The notes: a model not told the origin generated them from the letters alone. DNA of 64,000 bases from an uncultured Christensenella sp. (GCA_910584295.1 CAJTYR010000005.1:1-64000), one strand, 5' to 3'. Positions 45,619 through 56,090 are shown, numbered from the stretch's first letter. Numbers and translations: made by a program.

Positions 45619-48600
45619 CAACAAAATTAAAACACTCTTTTATTGCCCTTTTATGTATTGTGTTCTGTATTCTTCCCGCAACAATATTGTCAATAAATTT
45701 TATGCCAACTCAAACTGCTGACGCTGTTGTTATTGGCCCGATTGTTATGCCCGATGATATAGTCAATCCGGGTATTGGAACGGACTATGATAAACCTGTT
45801 GCGAAGGAGTGGTCCAACAGCACTGGTGTTCCAGCGGCAAAACCAAACGCTGACGGCAGCCTAAAATCCTACTCATCATTATATGTAAAAAATGATAAAT
45901 TTTTCAAAGTTTACAGCCCAGACAGAAGATATGGATCAGTTGTTATGTATTTCAAAGTTGTAAGAACTGACAAGCGCCCAATCTATGATGATGACGGAAT
46001 TTTAGATGTCTCATGGAACACAGCAGTTGCCGCTGACGAAGTTGTAGATTATGCAGCGAACTTATATATCAAAACTCAAATGGCTTACTACACTTGGAAT
46101 GGCTTTTGCGGAACTGTTCTTTATGACAAATTTGAAAGTGGAAGCTTTCCGCTTCGTTGGAATACCGGAAATACTGTCAACGAATCTGTGATTTTTATTA
46201 TGCCAGATGAAAATCTAAACAATTATGGTGCAGGTCCTTACAAAAACAATGGAATAAATCCGGGATATGACTATTTCAAGTTGACGAACATTCATAGATT
46301 TGATACGCCTATGTTTTCTGTTAGCTTAAAAGGAAAAGGCTATTGGGAAAATTGTTTTTGGGGTGGATGTTTTGACTATGTAAGCTTTGATGACAATATG
46401 ACTGGATATATAAGCCGAGCAAATCGAAACTGGTCAAACACTCTTAAAGCAAACACGAACAAAGGCTTTTACAAAGGACAAACCGCTTATTACTCGCCAA
46501 AGGCTTTCACTGTTGTCGCGAGCAATCTAAACAATTTTGTTAAAGTCAATGGCGTGCAAGCCACACCAAAAACCGGAACAGATGTTGTGCCTTTCAAAGA
46601 CGGACATCACATAAGCGTTTCAAATGAAGGCATAACAACCATTGAAATTGAAAATGGTGCAGAAAATGTTTACACCCCATATTATTGCTTTGTTGACACG
46701 AAATTGCCCGATGTCAGTTATTCATATCACAATGCAAATGCAACCGAATTAAGACGCGTTGGAAGCATTACAACAACTGCAAGTGGTGCCAAACAACAAT
46801 CAATCTTTGAAGGGGTTTTTCGCGATCAAGTGCAAGTCAATTTTGGCACTGCCGAAAACGAAAGCCCAGAAACCGCTACCTACAAATTTAATGGCAAAAC
46901 TTACAATCTCACAAGCGGAACTTGGCTTTCACAAGAAGGAAGATATGAAGTGACTGTCACAGATTTGGCAGGGAACAAAACAATAAGCACCTTTGATATT
47001 GACTGCTCTTATCCAACAGCAAATCTTGACAGAATGTCAAATGACAAATCACTTAAAGTCAGCAGATGGTGGCTTGTGAATGTCCCAACAGGATACAAAG
47101 ACGCAGGATCCTATTCTTTTGGAATCTTAGACTTTGCAAAAGATTTTGCAATGCAGGCTGAAAGAAACACACACGTGACAAGTTATCACTTAGACAATAT
47201 TGATGACTTTGTAAACACGCATTTGGTTGCAAGCGGAAACACTGTCAAGCTTGGCGACTATTGGTATTATAAGTCAATCAACAATCCGGAACTTTTTGTC
47301 TATTATTTTGATGAAAATTCATTAAACGTAGCAATAGAGTTTTACAGCAAAGATTTTATTTCACAAGAACAAAAATACAAAATAAACTCAACATTCTCGC
47401 CAAATAATTATGGCACGCATATTGACGACTCAATGTATAGCAATATTATTTTCAAAAACTTAATGTCTGCCTACTATGTCAATAATTTTGCTTTCAAATC
47501 TGAAGATATAAACGAAAGCTATAAAGTTTATTATGACTTTGCAGAAGATGACATTGCAGATTGGAAAGAATTGCAATACAATAAAACCTTTGCAAGCCAA
47601 GCAAATACACATGGCTTGTATATGATTAAAGAAGTTGACTTTGCAGGACATGAAAGTTGTTATTTTGTATTCTTAGACTTACAAGCGCCCATGCTTGATA
47701 TTGAAGCAACAATCTATGGAAAAGACAAAACAATATCTCAAACGATTTCTGTAAATGATATTCCAGAAAATCACGAACTCATCTTCTATTATGAAACTTT
47801 CAAAATAACAAATGTGATTGAAGATGACCGGTGGTGGATTATGGAAGTCAAAGATCCAAAAGGTCAAATTGCAAGATACACATATCTTGATGAATTGCCG
47901 AACTTTGACGGATATGCACCCGGTGAATATACAATCACTGTCGCCGACAGATTGTCAAATGTTTTCACTTTCAAAGTTTGCTTACTTGGCAAAGCACCAG
48001 AAGCAACTTTCACTGACATCAATGCCAAAATGCAATTGAGAATTGACATCAAGTGCAGCGAGGATTACAACTATGTTGCAGACTTGAAAATATATCGAAA
48101 TGACGTTTGTTTAAACTCGCAGCTTGGCTATGATGAATTTCCAGATGATGACACAAACTCTCTTATTTATATCAATGCAGACAACCTATCCTATCTTTTC
48201 AACAAAGGTGGAACTTATGTTGTTGAAATCACAGACAACTTTGGTCGAGTTGTTTCCTATGAATATAAATTTGAGAAAGACTTGCCGACAGGCACGCTTA
48301 TTGGTGTTGAACATAACGGAAAGACAAACAGCGAAGTGAAATTCATTTACAACACAGACAAGTTTTATGTTGCGATTGAAAACAACGGAAAAGTGTTTTC
48401 GCCAGAAGAACTTGCTGACAAAAATTTGACAACCTTAACATTCAGCCCAAACGAAAATTCAATTGACAATTTTGTTATCAAACTTATTGACCGATCAGAC
48501 AATGAAAACTACAATGTATATGCTTTCACAATCAAAACAACAAAACCTATTCTCAATCTTTTCGGAGTTGAAAATGGTGGAAAAACTGGTGGCACAGTTT

Positions 48601-50063
48601 ATGCCATGTGGGAAAACAATGAGGAACAATACACCGCTTCCTACACCCATAATGGCAAGACACAAGAATATAGAAAAGGACAAATCCTTACAATTGACGG
48701 AAAGTATGAAATCACACTTTATGACGAAATAGGAAATTTCACAACTGTAAATTTTGAAATAGACAAATCCATTGACTTTACAATTGCAGATGTCAACGGA
48801 AACACTTATTCACTTGAAGAAATAAAAACTATCAACTTTGATATTAGACTTATAGATAACGAGCCACTTACAATTTCCATGACAAAAGACAAAGAAAATT
48901 TTGAATATGAGTTTGGACTTATGATAACCGAAGAAGGTTTTTATGAAGTTAGACTTATTGATGAGTTTAACAACTCAATCTTCTTCTCTTTCACGATTGA
49001 CAAAACGCCGCCCGTTGCAACCTTATATGGCGTAGCCGAATATGGCAAAACAAATAAAAGTGCATGGGTGACTTCAATGGAAACAAACCTTATTTGTTGG
49101 TATCTTGTGAATGACGAATATAAAGACGTCTATCGTCTTGGACAAGAACTTACTGAAAGCGGAAAATATTTAGTTTGCATATCAGACCAAGCAAGAAATC
49201 TCACAACCTTTGAATTTGAAATAGATCGTTCTATTGCCTATGATATAAACACTTATCGAGGCGGAATTTCAAATGGTGGTGTTAGACTTATTGCTTATGA
49301 AAACTTGAAAATTTATATGACAAAAAACAGTCAACTTTTTGAATATAACTTTGAACAAATTTTGAATGACGAAGGCGAATATTCTTACACGATTTTTGAT
49401 GATTTAGGAAACAAAGAAATTGGCTTCTTCACAATCATCAATAAGAAAAAACAAAACTTAAACCATGTTCTGCAAGAGGATATACAAGTCAAAAACATAA
49501 CAAAGAATGATGAGAATTTTGAATATGAAGTTGCAAACAGAAAACTTTATCTTCACGATGAAGGCACCTATAAAGTTTTGATTTTGGATAACAAAACAAA
49601 CAAAGAATATTCATTTGAAATCACAATTGACACCACCCCACCAACACTTGAAATTGTAGGTGTGGAAAATGGTGGAAAAACAAAAAAGGTTGTCACACTT
49701 AAAAATGTTTCCGAAACGCCTTATGAACTTATCATCCATGTTGACGGTGTGAAGTTTGAATACAAACTTGGAGACGAAATTGAAAAGTGTGGAAAATTTG
49801 AAATCACTTTACTTGACGAAGCAGGCAACAAAACAACCTATTCTTTTGAACGCGAATATTCACTTAATGCAGCAAGCATTGGTGTTATTGCGGGCTTTGG
49901 AGTGCTTGTCATATTGTTGATTATATTGCTTATAAAATCAAGACATCACTATTATAAAGATGAAGTTTTGGAAGAAATCACAGAAACAACCATTGAAGAA
50001 GATGTTATCTCTGAAAATGATGAAAATGACGACGAAAACGCCCAAATTGATGAAAATCAATAG
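45615..50063 (+). CDS. Giant Ig-like surface protein of the transfer region
   Basis: A 1482-residue secreted protein. A signal peptide ends around TADA (residue 37), and a C-terminal membrane helix (about residues 1430-1450, GVIAGFGVLVILLIILL) with a charged tail anchors it. The middle is built from repeated beta-sandwich modules of about 90 residues, with recurring GVENGGKT-like and Gly-Lys-Tyr-Glu-Ile-Thr-Leu-x-Asp-x-x-Gly-Asn segments, as in bacterial Ig-like domains. It overlaps the VirD4 stop and precedes the pilin gene, so it is probably a mating-pair adhesin. No family name can be given. Confidence 0.75.
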   Translation: MTTKLKHSFIALLCIVFCILPATILSINFMPTQTADAVVIGPIVMPDDIVNPGIGTDYDKPVAKEWSNSTGVPAAKPNADGSLKSYSSLYVKNDKFFKVYSPDRRYGSVVMYFKVVRTDKRPIYDDDGILDVSWNTAVAADEVVDYAANLYIKTQMAYYTWNGFCGTVLYDKFESGSFPLRWNTGNTVNESVIFIMPDENLNNYGAGPYKNNGINPGYDYFKLTNIHRFDTPMFSVSLKGKGYWENCFWGGCFDYVSFDDNMTGYISRANRNWSNTLKANTNKGFYKGQTAYYSPKAFTVVASNLNNFVKVNGVQATPKTGTDVVPFKDGHHISVSNEGITTIEIENGAENVYTPYYCFVDTKLPDVSYSYHNANATELRRVGSITTTASGAKQQSIFEGVFRDQVQVNFGTAENESPETATYKFNGKTYNLTSGTWLSQEGRYEVTVTDLAGNKTISTFDIDCSYPTANLDRMSNDKSLKVSRWWLVNVPTGYKDAGSYSFGILDFAKDFAMQAERNTHVTSYHLDNIDDFVNTHLVASGNTVKLGDYWYYKSINNPELFVYYFDENSLNVAIEFYSKDFISQEQKYKINSTFSPNNYGTHIDDSMYSNIIFKNLMSAYYVNNFAFKSEDINESYKVYYDFAEDDIADWKELQYNKTFASQANTHGLYMIKEVDFAGHESCYFVFLDLQAPMLDIEATIYGKDKTISQTISVNDIPENHELIFYYETFKITNVIEDDRWWIMEVKDPKGQIARYTYLDELPNFDGYAPGEYTITVADRLSNVFTFKVCLLGKAPEATFTDINAKMQLRIDIKCSEDYNYVADLKIYRNDVCLNSQLGYDEFPDDDTNSLIYINADNLSYLFNKGGTYVVEITDNFGRVVSYEYKFEKDLPTGTLIGVEHNGKTNSEVKFIYNTDKFYVAIENNGKVFSPEELADKNLTTLTFSPNENSIDNFVIKLIDRSDNENYNVYAFTIKTTKPILNLFGVENGGKTGGTVYAMWENNEEQYTASYTHNGKTQEYRKGQILTIDGKYEITLYDEIGNFTTVNFEIDKSIDFTIADVNGNTYSLEEIKTINFDIRLIDNEPLTISMTKDKENFEYEFGLMITEEGFYEVRLIDEFNNSIFFSFTIDKTPPVATLYGVAEYGKTNKSAWVTSMETNLICWYLVNDEYKDVYRLGQELTESGKYLVCISDQARNLTTFEFEIDRSIAYDINTYRGGISNGGVRLIAYENLKIYMTKNSQLFEYNFEQILNDEGEYSYTIFDDLGNKEIGFFTIINKKKQNLNHVLQEDIQVKNITKNDENFEYEVANRKLYLHDEGTYKVLILDNKTNKEYSFEITIDTTPPTLEIVGVENGGKTKKVVTLKNVSETPYELIIHVDGVKFEYKLGDEIEKCGKFEITLLDEAGNKTTYSFEREYSLNAASIGVIAGFGVLVILLIILLIKSRHHYYKDEVLEEITETTIEEDVISENDENDDENAQIDENQ

Positions 50064-50089
50064 GGATTTTATATAAATTTATAGCAAGC

Positions 50090-50240
50090 AGGATAAGAGA
50101 TAGCCTCAAAATCGCAAACTCAACGCCTACAAGCCCCTAAAATAAAGGGGTTTGGCTGATTCAGCCTTAAAGGTGGGCTGATGCGATTTTGACTCATCTC
50201 TCTTACGCTAAGCAAGTGTGAAACCCACTTCTTTTTTTAT
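50090..50240 (+). ncRNA. Candidate multi-branched structured RNA
   Basis: The gap between the surface protein and the pilin gene folds as one unit on the plus strand. TAAGAGAT (50094-50101) pairs with ATCTCT-C-TTA (50196-50205). An 11-bp stem TCAAAATCGCA/TGCGATTTTGA (50106-50116 and 50182-50192) sits above it. Inside are an 8-bp hairpin (50131-50138 and 50146-50153) and GGCTG/CAGCC (50154-50158 and 50162-50166). AAGTG/CACTT (50214-50218 and 50226-50230) with a T-run (50232-50238) ends it as terminator. No known class is recognised. It may regulate pilin expression. Confidence 0.6.
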
Positions 50241-50299
50241 TGAAATATAGAGCAAAGCATAGAACACAAAACAAATAAAAATTGGAGGAATTTTAAAAA

Positions 50300-50590
50300 A
50301 TGAGCATGTTAGCTGCAATTGATTTCAACCCGGTTTTAGCACCTGTGTTGGAAGTTTTAAACGCGATCCTTTGGCCAGCAATTGGACTTGTCGGATCAAT
50401 TGGAATGATTTACTGTATTATTCTTGGTGTGAAAGTTGCCAAGGCGGATGAAGCGGGCTCGCGAGAAAAAGCCAAGAAAGATTTGATTGGCGCAATCATT
50501 GGATTTGTCGTCATCTTTGTATTGATATTGGCACTCAAAATCGCTATGCCTATCTTGCAAGATTGGGTAAGCACACAAATTCAAGCATAA
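50300..50590 (+). CDS. VirB2-like pilin
   Basis: A 96-residue protein with two hydrophobic helices (about residues 25-45 and 62-85) separated by a short basic loop (KADEAGSREKAKK). This is the layout of VirB2/PrgF-type and Mbov_0395-family conjugative pilin-like proteins. GGAGG precedes the ATG. It follows the structured RNA and starts a run of transfer genes, with VirB6 and VirB4 next. Confidence 0.75.
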   Translation: MSMLAAIDFNPVLAPVLEVLNAILWPAIGLVGSIGMIYCIILGVKVAKADEAGSREKAKKDLIGAIIGFVVIFVLILALKIAMPILQDWVSTQIQA

Positions 50591-50609
50591 CAAAAAAGGA
50601 AATTAAAAT

Positions 50610-51143
50610 ATGAAAAATCTATCAACAAAAACAAAGATTTTGATTGGTGCAGGTATTGTGCTTGCAATCTTCATTATCTTTCTTTTCATCTTGGCAGGAA
50701 GCTCTGGACAGAGTAAAATCCCAAATGAAGAAGAACTTAAACAAGACATCACTGGCATTACTTGCGAAACTGAAACACAGGGAAATTTTGATTATGACCT
50801 TTCTCTCATAACAAATGAAACTGATTTTGACACACAAATTTCAAGCAGAAAATATACAAAAATTGTCATCAATCAAACAAAAGATTTGAAGAGTTTGGGT
50901 GTCGGTTTTGCAGTCAAATCTGACAGCAGCACAATCATCACTTTCACGCTTATGAAGAATGATGAAATCTTAAAATCTGACACTCTCACTTTGGAAAGCG
51001 GACAAACCGCAACAGCAAATTTGAGTTTGGAAAATCCAACTGAAATTTCAGCTTCTGACAAATTCTATATTGATGTCACACTTTCAGAAGATACAACTTT
51101 TGCAGTTGACACATTCTTATTCTTTATGGAAGTTGAGGCTTAA
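50610..51143 (+). CDS. Hypothetical membrane-anchored transfer protein
   Basis: A 177-residue protein with one N-terminal membrane helix (residues 8-30, LIGAGIVLAIFIIFLFILAG) and an outside beta-rich domain. No family is recognised. It lies 19 bp after the pilin gene and three bases before the VirB6-like gene, so it is probably a subunit of the transfer channel, perhaps in the place of VirB8, but no VirB8 motif is visible. Confidence 0.6.
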   Translation: MKNLSTKTKILIGAGIVLAIFIIFLFILAGSSGQSKIPNEEELKQDITGITCETETQGNFDYDLSLITNETDFDTQISSRKYTKIVINQTKDLKSLGVGFAVKSDSSTIITFTLMKNDEILKSDTLTLESGQTATANLSLENPTEISASDKFYIDVTLSEDTTFAVDTFLFFMEVEA

Positions 51144-51146
51144 AAT

Positions 51147-52550
51147 ATGGATTGGATGACTAACTGGATTTTTGAACTTTTTTACAGTTTGCAAAAATCA
51201 ATTTGTTATGTCATTGATTTCATACGAGAGATTTTCTATACACTTGCAGGATTAAAGCCTGTCACAATAGACGGAGAACAAACTGATTTACTATCCCACT
51301 TTATTCTTTCTGATACTGTCAAAACAACTTTCTTTTATATCTTCTTAATTGCTGTCATATTGCTTGTTGTGTTTGTGCTTATTGCAATCATACGAAGTGA
51401 ATACGCCAATGGAGAAAACAAAAAATCAAAAGCAATGATTTTGGGCAAAGCTTTTCAAAGTTTTGCAATCTTTCTTATGGTGCCTTTCATTTTGATTGCA
51501 GGCATAACCCTTACAAATGTTGTTATGGGCGCGATCAACCAAAGCATGAATCCTTTTGTTTTGGAAACTGGTGGCACAGCAAGCATTGGCGGACAAATTC
51601 TTGTCACAAGCGGACAGCATGCGTATATCGGAGACGAAAGCATAAGAAGTGAAATTGAAAGAATGTTTTTGACTGGTGAACTTAATTACTTTGATATGGG
51701 TGTTGTCAGTCAGTATTACAATTTGAGAAACTTGGATTTCCTTATTGGAATCTTTGGCTCTATTGTGATTATGGTGATGTTTGTAATGAGTGCAGTCACT
51801 TTCATACAAAGAATATTTGACATTGTTCTTTTGTATATCATCTCGCCTGTGAGTGTAAGCACAATCCCTGTTGATGACGGAGCAAGATTTAAAATCTGGC
51901 GTGACATGACAATATCAAAAGTTTTGGGTGCTTATGGAATTATTTTGTCAATGAACTTGTTTTTCATTATCATTCCACAAGTCTCATCAATCGTGTTCTT
52001 TGACAACGCCTTTAAGAATGGAATTGTAAAAATCCTGTTCCTTATTGGCGGAGCATTTGCAGTCACAAAAGCAAATCTTGTCATCGCCCAACTCACTGGA
52101 AATCAGGCAGGACAAAATGAAACTCAGCAACTTTTTAGAAATATGCAAACTGGCGGACATATTGTGAAAGCAACTTTGGGTGCTGGTGCTGCTGCCACAG
52201 GTGCGATTTTAGGTGGAAAGAAATTCACTGACACAAGAAAAACAACACACTCATCTATGGCAGGACTTAAAAAATCATTTACAGACAACCCAAGCAAACA
52301 ATATATCAATAAAGCCGCAGAGCCAAGTAAACTTGCCAAATATGGCGGAATGGGCACAAGAATTGCAACCATGCCTATTGGTATGATGAAAGACTTGGCA
52401 ACCGGTGGACTTGTTGGTGTTGGCAAAAACTTTATTCCAAGAGTTAGAAACATTGCACATGGTGACAGTTTTGTCAATCATGCACAAAGTAAATCAGTTT
52501 TAAATAAGGAGCCAGATAATGCGAATAATACCGCGAAACACGAAGGTTAA
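51147..52550 (+). CDS. VirB6/TrbL-like polytopic channel protein
   Basis: A 467-residue protein with about six hydrophobic helices between residues 65 and 325, then a basic cytosolic tail rich in Gly and Ala. The length, arrangement and place between the pilin and VirB4 match VirB6-type inner-membrane channel subunits and the Mbov_0396 family of mobile elements. It starts three bases after the previous gene. Its last 32 bp overlap the VirB4 start, which has AAGGAG inside it. Confidence 0.78.
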   Translation: MDWMTNWIFELFYSLQKSICYVIDFIREIFYTLAGLKPVTIDGEQTDLLSHFILSDTVKTTFFYIFLIAVILLVVFVLIAIIRSEYANGENKKSKAMILGKAFQSFAIFLMVPFILIAGITLTNVVMGAINQSMNPFVLETGGTASIGGQILVTSGQHAYIGDESIRSEIERMFLTGELNYFDMGVVSQYYNLRNLDFLIGIFGSIVIMVMFVMSAVTFIQRIFDIVLLYIISPVSVSTIPVDDGARFKIWRDMTISKVLGAYGIILSMNLFFIIIPQVSSIVFFDNAFKNGIVKILFLIGGAFAVTKANLVIAQLTGNQAGQNETQQLFRNMQTGGHIVKATLGAGAAATGAILGGKKFTDTRKTTHSSMAGLKKSFTDNPSKQYINKAAEPSKLAKYGGMGTRIATMPIGMMKDLATGGLVGVGKNFIPRVRNIAHGDSFVNHAQSKSVLNKEPDNANNTAKHEG

Positions 52551-55140
52551 AATGCAGTTTTATAAAGGCATTGGGATTTATGACATCATTCTTGGTGTCA
52601 TTGCCCTTGCCTTTATAGCTTTGGCTGCTACAAGCAACCTACCAAACAAATATTTTCTTGCAATAGGGATTTTGGTGATCGTGGCGCCAATGTATATTCC
52701 TATTGGAGATATAAAACTTTATCAAGCACTTGGCTACGCTTTTAAGTTTACAATCGCACAAAAATCATTTAGCATACACAAAAAAGGAAACTCGCACATC
52801 AGTGCTGTTGTTCCATATTCAAGCATAAAAGATGATTTGATTTTTCAAAAAGACAACAGTTTGACTGGTGTGATTGAAGTGAAGCCTATTGAGTTTAACA
52901 TGCTTAGCATGAATAAACAAAACTATCTTATTGACGGAGTTATTTCAAACACTTTAAAGAATGTCGGCATTATGCAAGAATACAATTTGATTAAACTTGA
53001 AAAGCCAATCATTTTTGACGGATATTTGAAAAATGAACTTACGCGTGTGCAAAAATTGATTGCAGAAAATGAAAACAACAATCTTAAAGAAGAAGAATTT
53101 AGAAAACGCGTTGAAATCATTGAAGATAGAATAAATGTGATTGACAGCATAAATTCTGATGAGAAAATCTTTGCAAGTGCTTACTATATTGCAATCCACG
53201 ACATTGATAAGAAAAGTTTAAACAACTCACTTGAAATCATTGAACAAACGCTGAAGAACAATAACCTTGAAGCAAAAAGACTTAACAGCAAAGAACTTGC
53301 AATCTTTTTGAAATATTCTTATGACAAAGATTTTGATGAGCGAACTTTTGATAACTTTTCAGAGAAAGACTATATCAAAAATATATATCCTGAAAATGTG
53401 CAGTTTAAAGCGCTTTCCACAAAACAGAATGACAAGACTCTAACCCACTTTGTCATCACTGACTATCCGCTTAAAGTTGAAAATGCTTGGGGTGAAGATT
53501 TGTTTGATATTCCAAACACGAAAGTTGTTTTGAAAGCAAAACCTGTTGAGAAGTATAAAGCAATCAAAAGAATTGACAATGCAATCAACGAACTTATGTC
53601 ACAAAGAACGCTTGGAAAGGCAAGCTCACAGATCGACAAGCAAACTCATCTCGAAAGCCTACAAATCCTTTTGGAAGGCTTGCAGAACGACAATGAAGTG
53701 TTTTTCGACACAACACTCATTATAACCGCCTATGATGACGGTAAAGACACAACAAACAAGAAATATGTGCGAAGAAAACTGCGAGAGTTAGGCTTCAAAT
53801 ACAGCGAGATGTTTGGCAGACAAATTGAAAGTTATTTTTCAAGCAACATCAACACTTACAACAAAACCAAGATTTCACGCGGACTGAACTCATCTGTCAT
53901 TGCTTCTTCTTTTCCATTTGTAAGCAATGCAATCTTAGACGAAAATGGACTCTTAATCGGCGAGAATAAATTGCCAACCTTTGTTGACTTTTTCAGACGA
54001 GATGACGAAAGAGTAAACTCAAACACAGTCATCATTGGCAAGTCCGGAAGTGGAAAATCTTACGCAACAAAAATGCTACTTGCTAATCTTGCAAGTGACA
54101 ATGCAAAAGTTTTTATCTTGGATCCAGAAAACGAATATTGCAATCTTGCAAACAATCTTAAAGGAAGAGTTTTGGATGTTTCTTCTTCTCGAAATGGAAG
54201 AATAAACCCATTTCATATCATTGTCAGTCTTGATGATGAAAATCAAGACGGAAGCAGCAACTCTTTCTATTCACATTTGCAATTTTTGGAAGAGTTTTTC
54301 AGACTTATCTTGCAGGGAATAAATCCAGACAGTTTGGAACTTTTAAACAAAATCATTGTGGAAATTTACAACAAGAAAGGAATCACTGCAAAAACTGACT
54401 TAAACACATTGAAGGCAAAAGATTATCCAATCTTTCAAGACTTGGCAGAAGAAATTGACAGAAGGATTGAAAATGAAAAAGACGAATACAACTTGTCTTG
54501 CTACAAAGTGCTTTCAAACTATATAAGCAAGTTTAGACGCGGTGGCAGAAACTCTGCACTTTGGAATGGATTTACAACTTTCAATCCAACTGAAAACTTT
54601 GTTTGTTTCAACTTTCAAAAGTTGTTGGCAAACAAAAACAATGTCATTGGAAACGCACAAATGCTGCTTGTTTTGAAATGGCTTGACAATGAAGTTATCA
54701 AAAACAGGGACTATAACCTACTCAATGGAACTGACCGAAAAATTGTTATTGCAATTGACGAAGCCCATGTCTTTATTGACGAGAAATTTCCTATCGCGCT
54801 TGACTTTATGTATCAACTTGCAAAGCGAATAAGAAAATACAACGGAATGCAAATTGTCATCACTCAAAATGTTAAAGACTTTGTTGGCAGTCCAGAGATT
54901 GCACGAAAATCATCCGCAATCATCAATGTCAGCCAATATTCCTTTATCTTTTCACTTTCGCCAAACGATATGTCGGACCTTTGCACTTTATATGAGAAAG
55001 CAGGACAAATCAACGAGAATGAAACAGACAACATTGTCAATTTGCCAAGAGGAAGTGCCTTTTTAATTACAGGCCCAGCAAATAGAACAAATATAAGAAT
55101 CGTGGCAACCCCACAAGTAAAACAAATTTTTGAAAATTAG
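52519..55140 (+). CDS. VirB4-type transfer ATPase
   Basis: An 873-residue ATPase that powers pilus or substrate movement. An N-terminal membrane region (two helices near residues 18-60, as in fused VirB3-VirB4 or PrgI-VirB4 forms) precedes the ATPase. Walker A is GKSGSGKSYATK (about residue 510) and Walker B is IVIAIDEAH. DPENEYCNLA and ITQNVKDFVGSP match VirB4/TraC. The ATG at 52519 follows AAGGAG. It is the most conserved transfer gene here. Confidence 0.92.
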   Translation: MRIIPRNTKVKMQFYKGIGIYDIILGVIALAFIALAATSNLPNKYFLAIGILVIVAPMYIPIGDIKLYQALGYAFKFTIAQKSFSIHKKGNSHISAVVPYSSIKDDLIFQKDNSLTGVIEVKPIEFNMLSMNKQNYLIDGVISNTLKNVGIMQEYNLIKLEKPIIFDGYLKNELTRVQKLIAENENNNLKEEEFRKRVEIIEDRINVIDSINSDEKIFASAYYIAIHDIDKKSLNNSLEIIEQTLKNNNLEAKRLNSKELAIFLKYSYDKDFDERTFDNFSEKDYIKNIYPENVQFKALSTKQNDKTLTHFVITDYPLKVENAWGEDLFDIPNTKVVLKAKPVEKYKAIKRIDNAINELMSQRTLGKASSQIDKQTHLESLQILLEGLQNDNEVFFDTTLIITAYDDGKDTTNKKYVRRKLRELGFKYSEMFGRQIESYFSSNINTYNKTKISRGLNSSVIASSFPFVSNAILDENGLLIGENKLPTFVDFFRRDDERVNSNTVIIGKSGSGKSYATKMLLANLASDNAKVFILDPENEYCNLANNLKGRVLDVSSSRNGRINPFHIIVSLDDENQDGSSNSFYSHLQFLEEFFRLILQGINPDSLELLNKIIVEIYNKKGITAKTDLNTLKAKDYPIFQDLAEEIDRRIENEKDEYNLSCYKVLSNYISKFRRGGRNSALWNGFTTFNPTENFVCFNFQKLLANKNNVIGNAQMLLVLKWLDNEVIKNRDYNLLNGTDRKIVIAIDEAHVFIDEKFPIALDFMYQLAKRIRKYNGMQIVITQNVKDFVGSPEIARKSSAIINVSQYSFIFSLSPNDMSDLCTLYEKAGQINENETDNIVNLPRGSAFLITGPANRTNIRIVATPQVKQIFEN

Positions 55141-55151
55141 GAGTTATCTAA

Positions 55152-56090
55152 ATGGAAGATAAAAAATTTATGACACTTGAAGATCTCACAGCACTCTCAC
55201 AAGAGAAATATATGGAAATCTTAAAGCAAAATCAAATCAAAAACCTGCTTAGAGCCATTGGCTTGTTTCCAGATCAAACAATCACAAATGACGTTCTTAT
55301 TCTTTCTCAAAAGCCAGACGCAATTTGCGTTAAGCGCATGAAAGAATGGAATTTCTACAAAAGAGTGGTTAAGAAAGCGGAAAAAGCAATCAAAGTTATT
55401 TCTCATCATATTGAAAACTTTAATAAGGACTTTGTGGATGAAAAAGGCAATGAATATACACAAGAAATGCCGAAACTTATTTGTGATGTTGGCTTTGTGT
55501 TTGACATCTCTCAAACAAAAGGCAAAGAGTATGAATATCTCAACTCAAACAAAGAAAGCATTGCCGCCCACTTTGAAACCGTAAAGAAAGCACTTGAAAG
55601 CACTGCAAAAGAATTTACTTTTGAATATCGCAATCAAGAAAGTGCAAGCGAAATTGACTGGGAAAACAAAGTTGTCTATGTCAAAGACGGACTTTCTGTT
55701 GGTGAAGTCATCAATGAACTCATTGAAGATGTCGCCGCTGTGCTTTTGACAACAAGACACGAAGAAGGCTTGGAAAATGTTGATGAGTTTGAAAGAAATG
55801 CTGTCATCTATGCAGTAAACTCAAAACTTGGACTTGACTTGCCGGAATTTGATTTTTCAGTTGAACACTTGAACGATGAAGGGTTGAACAAACTTAAAGG
55901 CAATCTTCAAAAAGTGCGTTCTGTCACAAAACAAATGCTTTCAAATGTTGAAAGTTCAATTGAAAGAGCCATTCGCAATCTTGATAAAAAAGTGCAAGAG
56001 CAAGAAGAAAACTTGGAACAGACAAAAGAAGAAAAACCAAAAAAGTCGAAAGCAAAAACAAAATCCAAAGAAGCTGAAAGAGAGGTGTAA
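55152..56090 (+). CDS. ArdC/LtrC-like protein without the zinc motif
   Basis: A 312-residue protein. The N-terminal half has LICDVGFVFDISQTKGKEYEY, the signature of the ArdC/LtrC ssDNA-binding domain found in conjugative elements (anti-restriction). In that family a HExxH zinc site follows; here the corresponding segment reads INELIEDVAAVLL, without the histidines, then ERNAVIYAVNSKLGLDL. So only the DNA-binding part seems functional. The last 40 residues are Lys/Glu-rich coiled coil. It follows VirB4 by 11 bp. Confidence 0.6.
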   Translation: MEDKKFMTLEDLTALSQEKYMEILKQNQIKNLLRAIGLFPDQTITNDVLILSQKPDAICVKRMKEWNFYKRVVKKAEKAIKVISHHIENFNKDFVDEKGNEYTQEMPKLICDVGFVFDISQTKGKEYEYLNSNKESIAAHFETVKKALESTAKEFTFEYRNQESASEIDWENKVVYVKDGLSVGEVINELIEDVAAVLLTTRHEEGLENVDEFERNAVIYAVNSKLGLDLPEFDFSVEHLNDEGLNKLKGNLQKVRSVTKQMLSNVESSIERAIRNLDKKVQEQEENLEQTKEEKPKKSKAKTKSKEAEREV

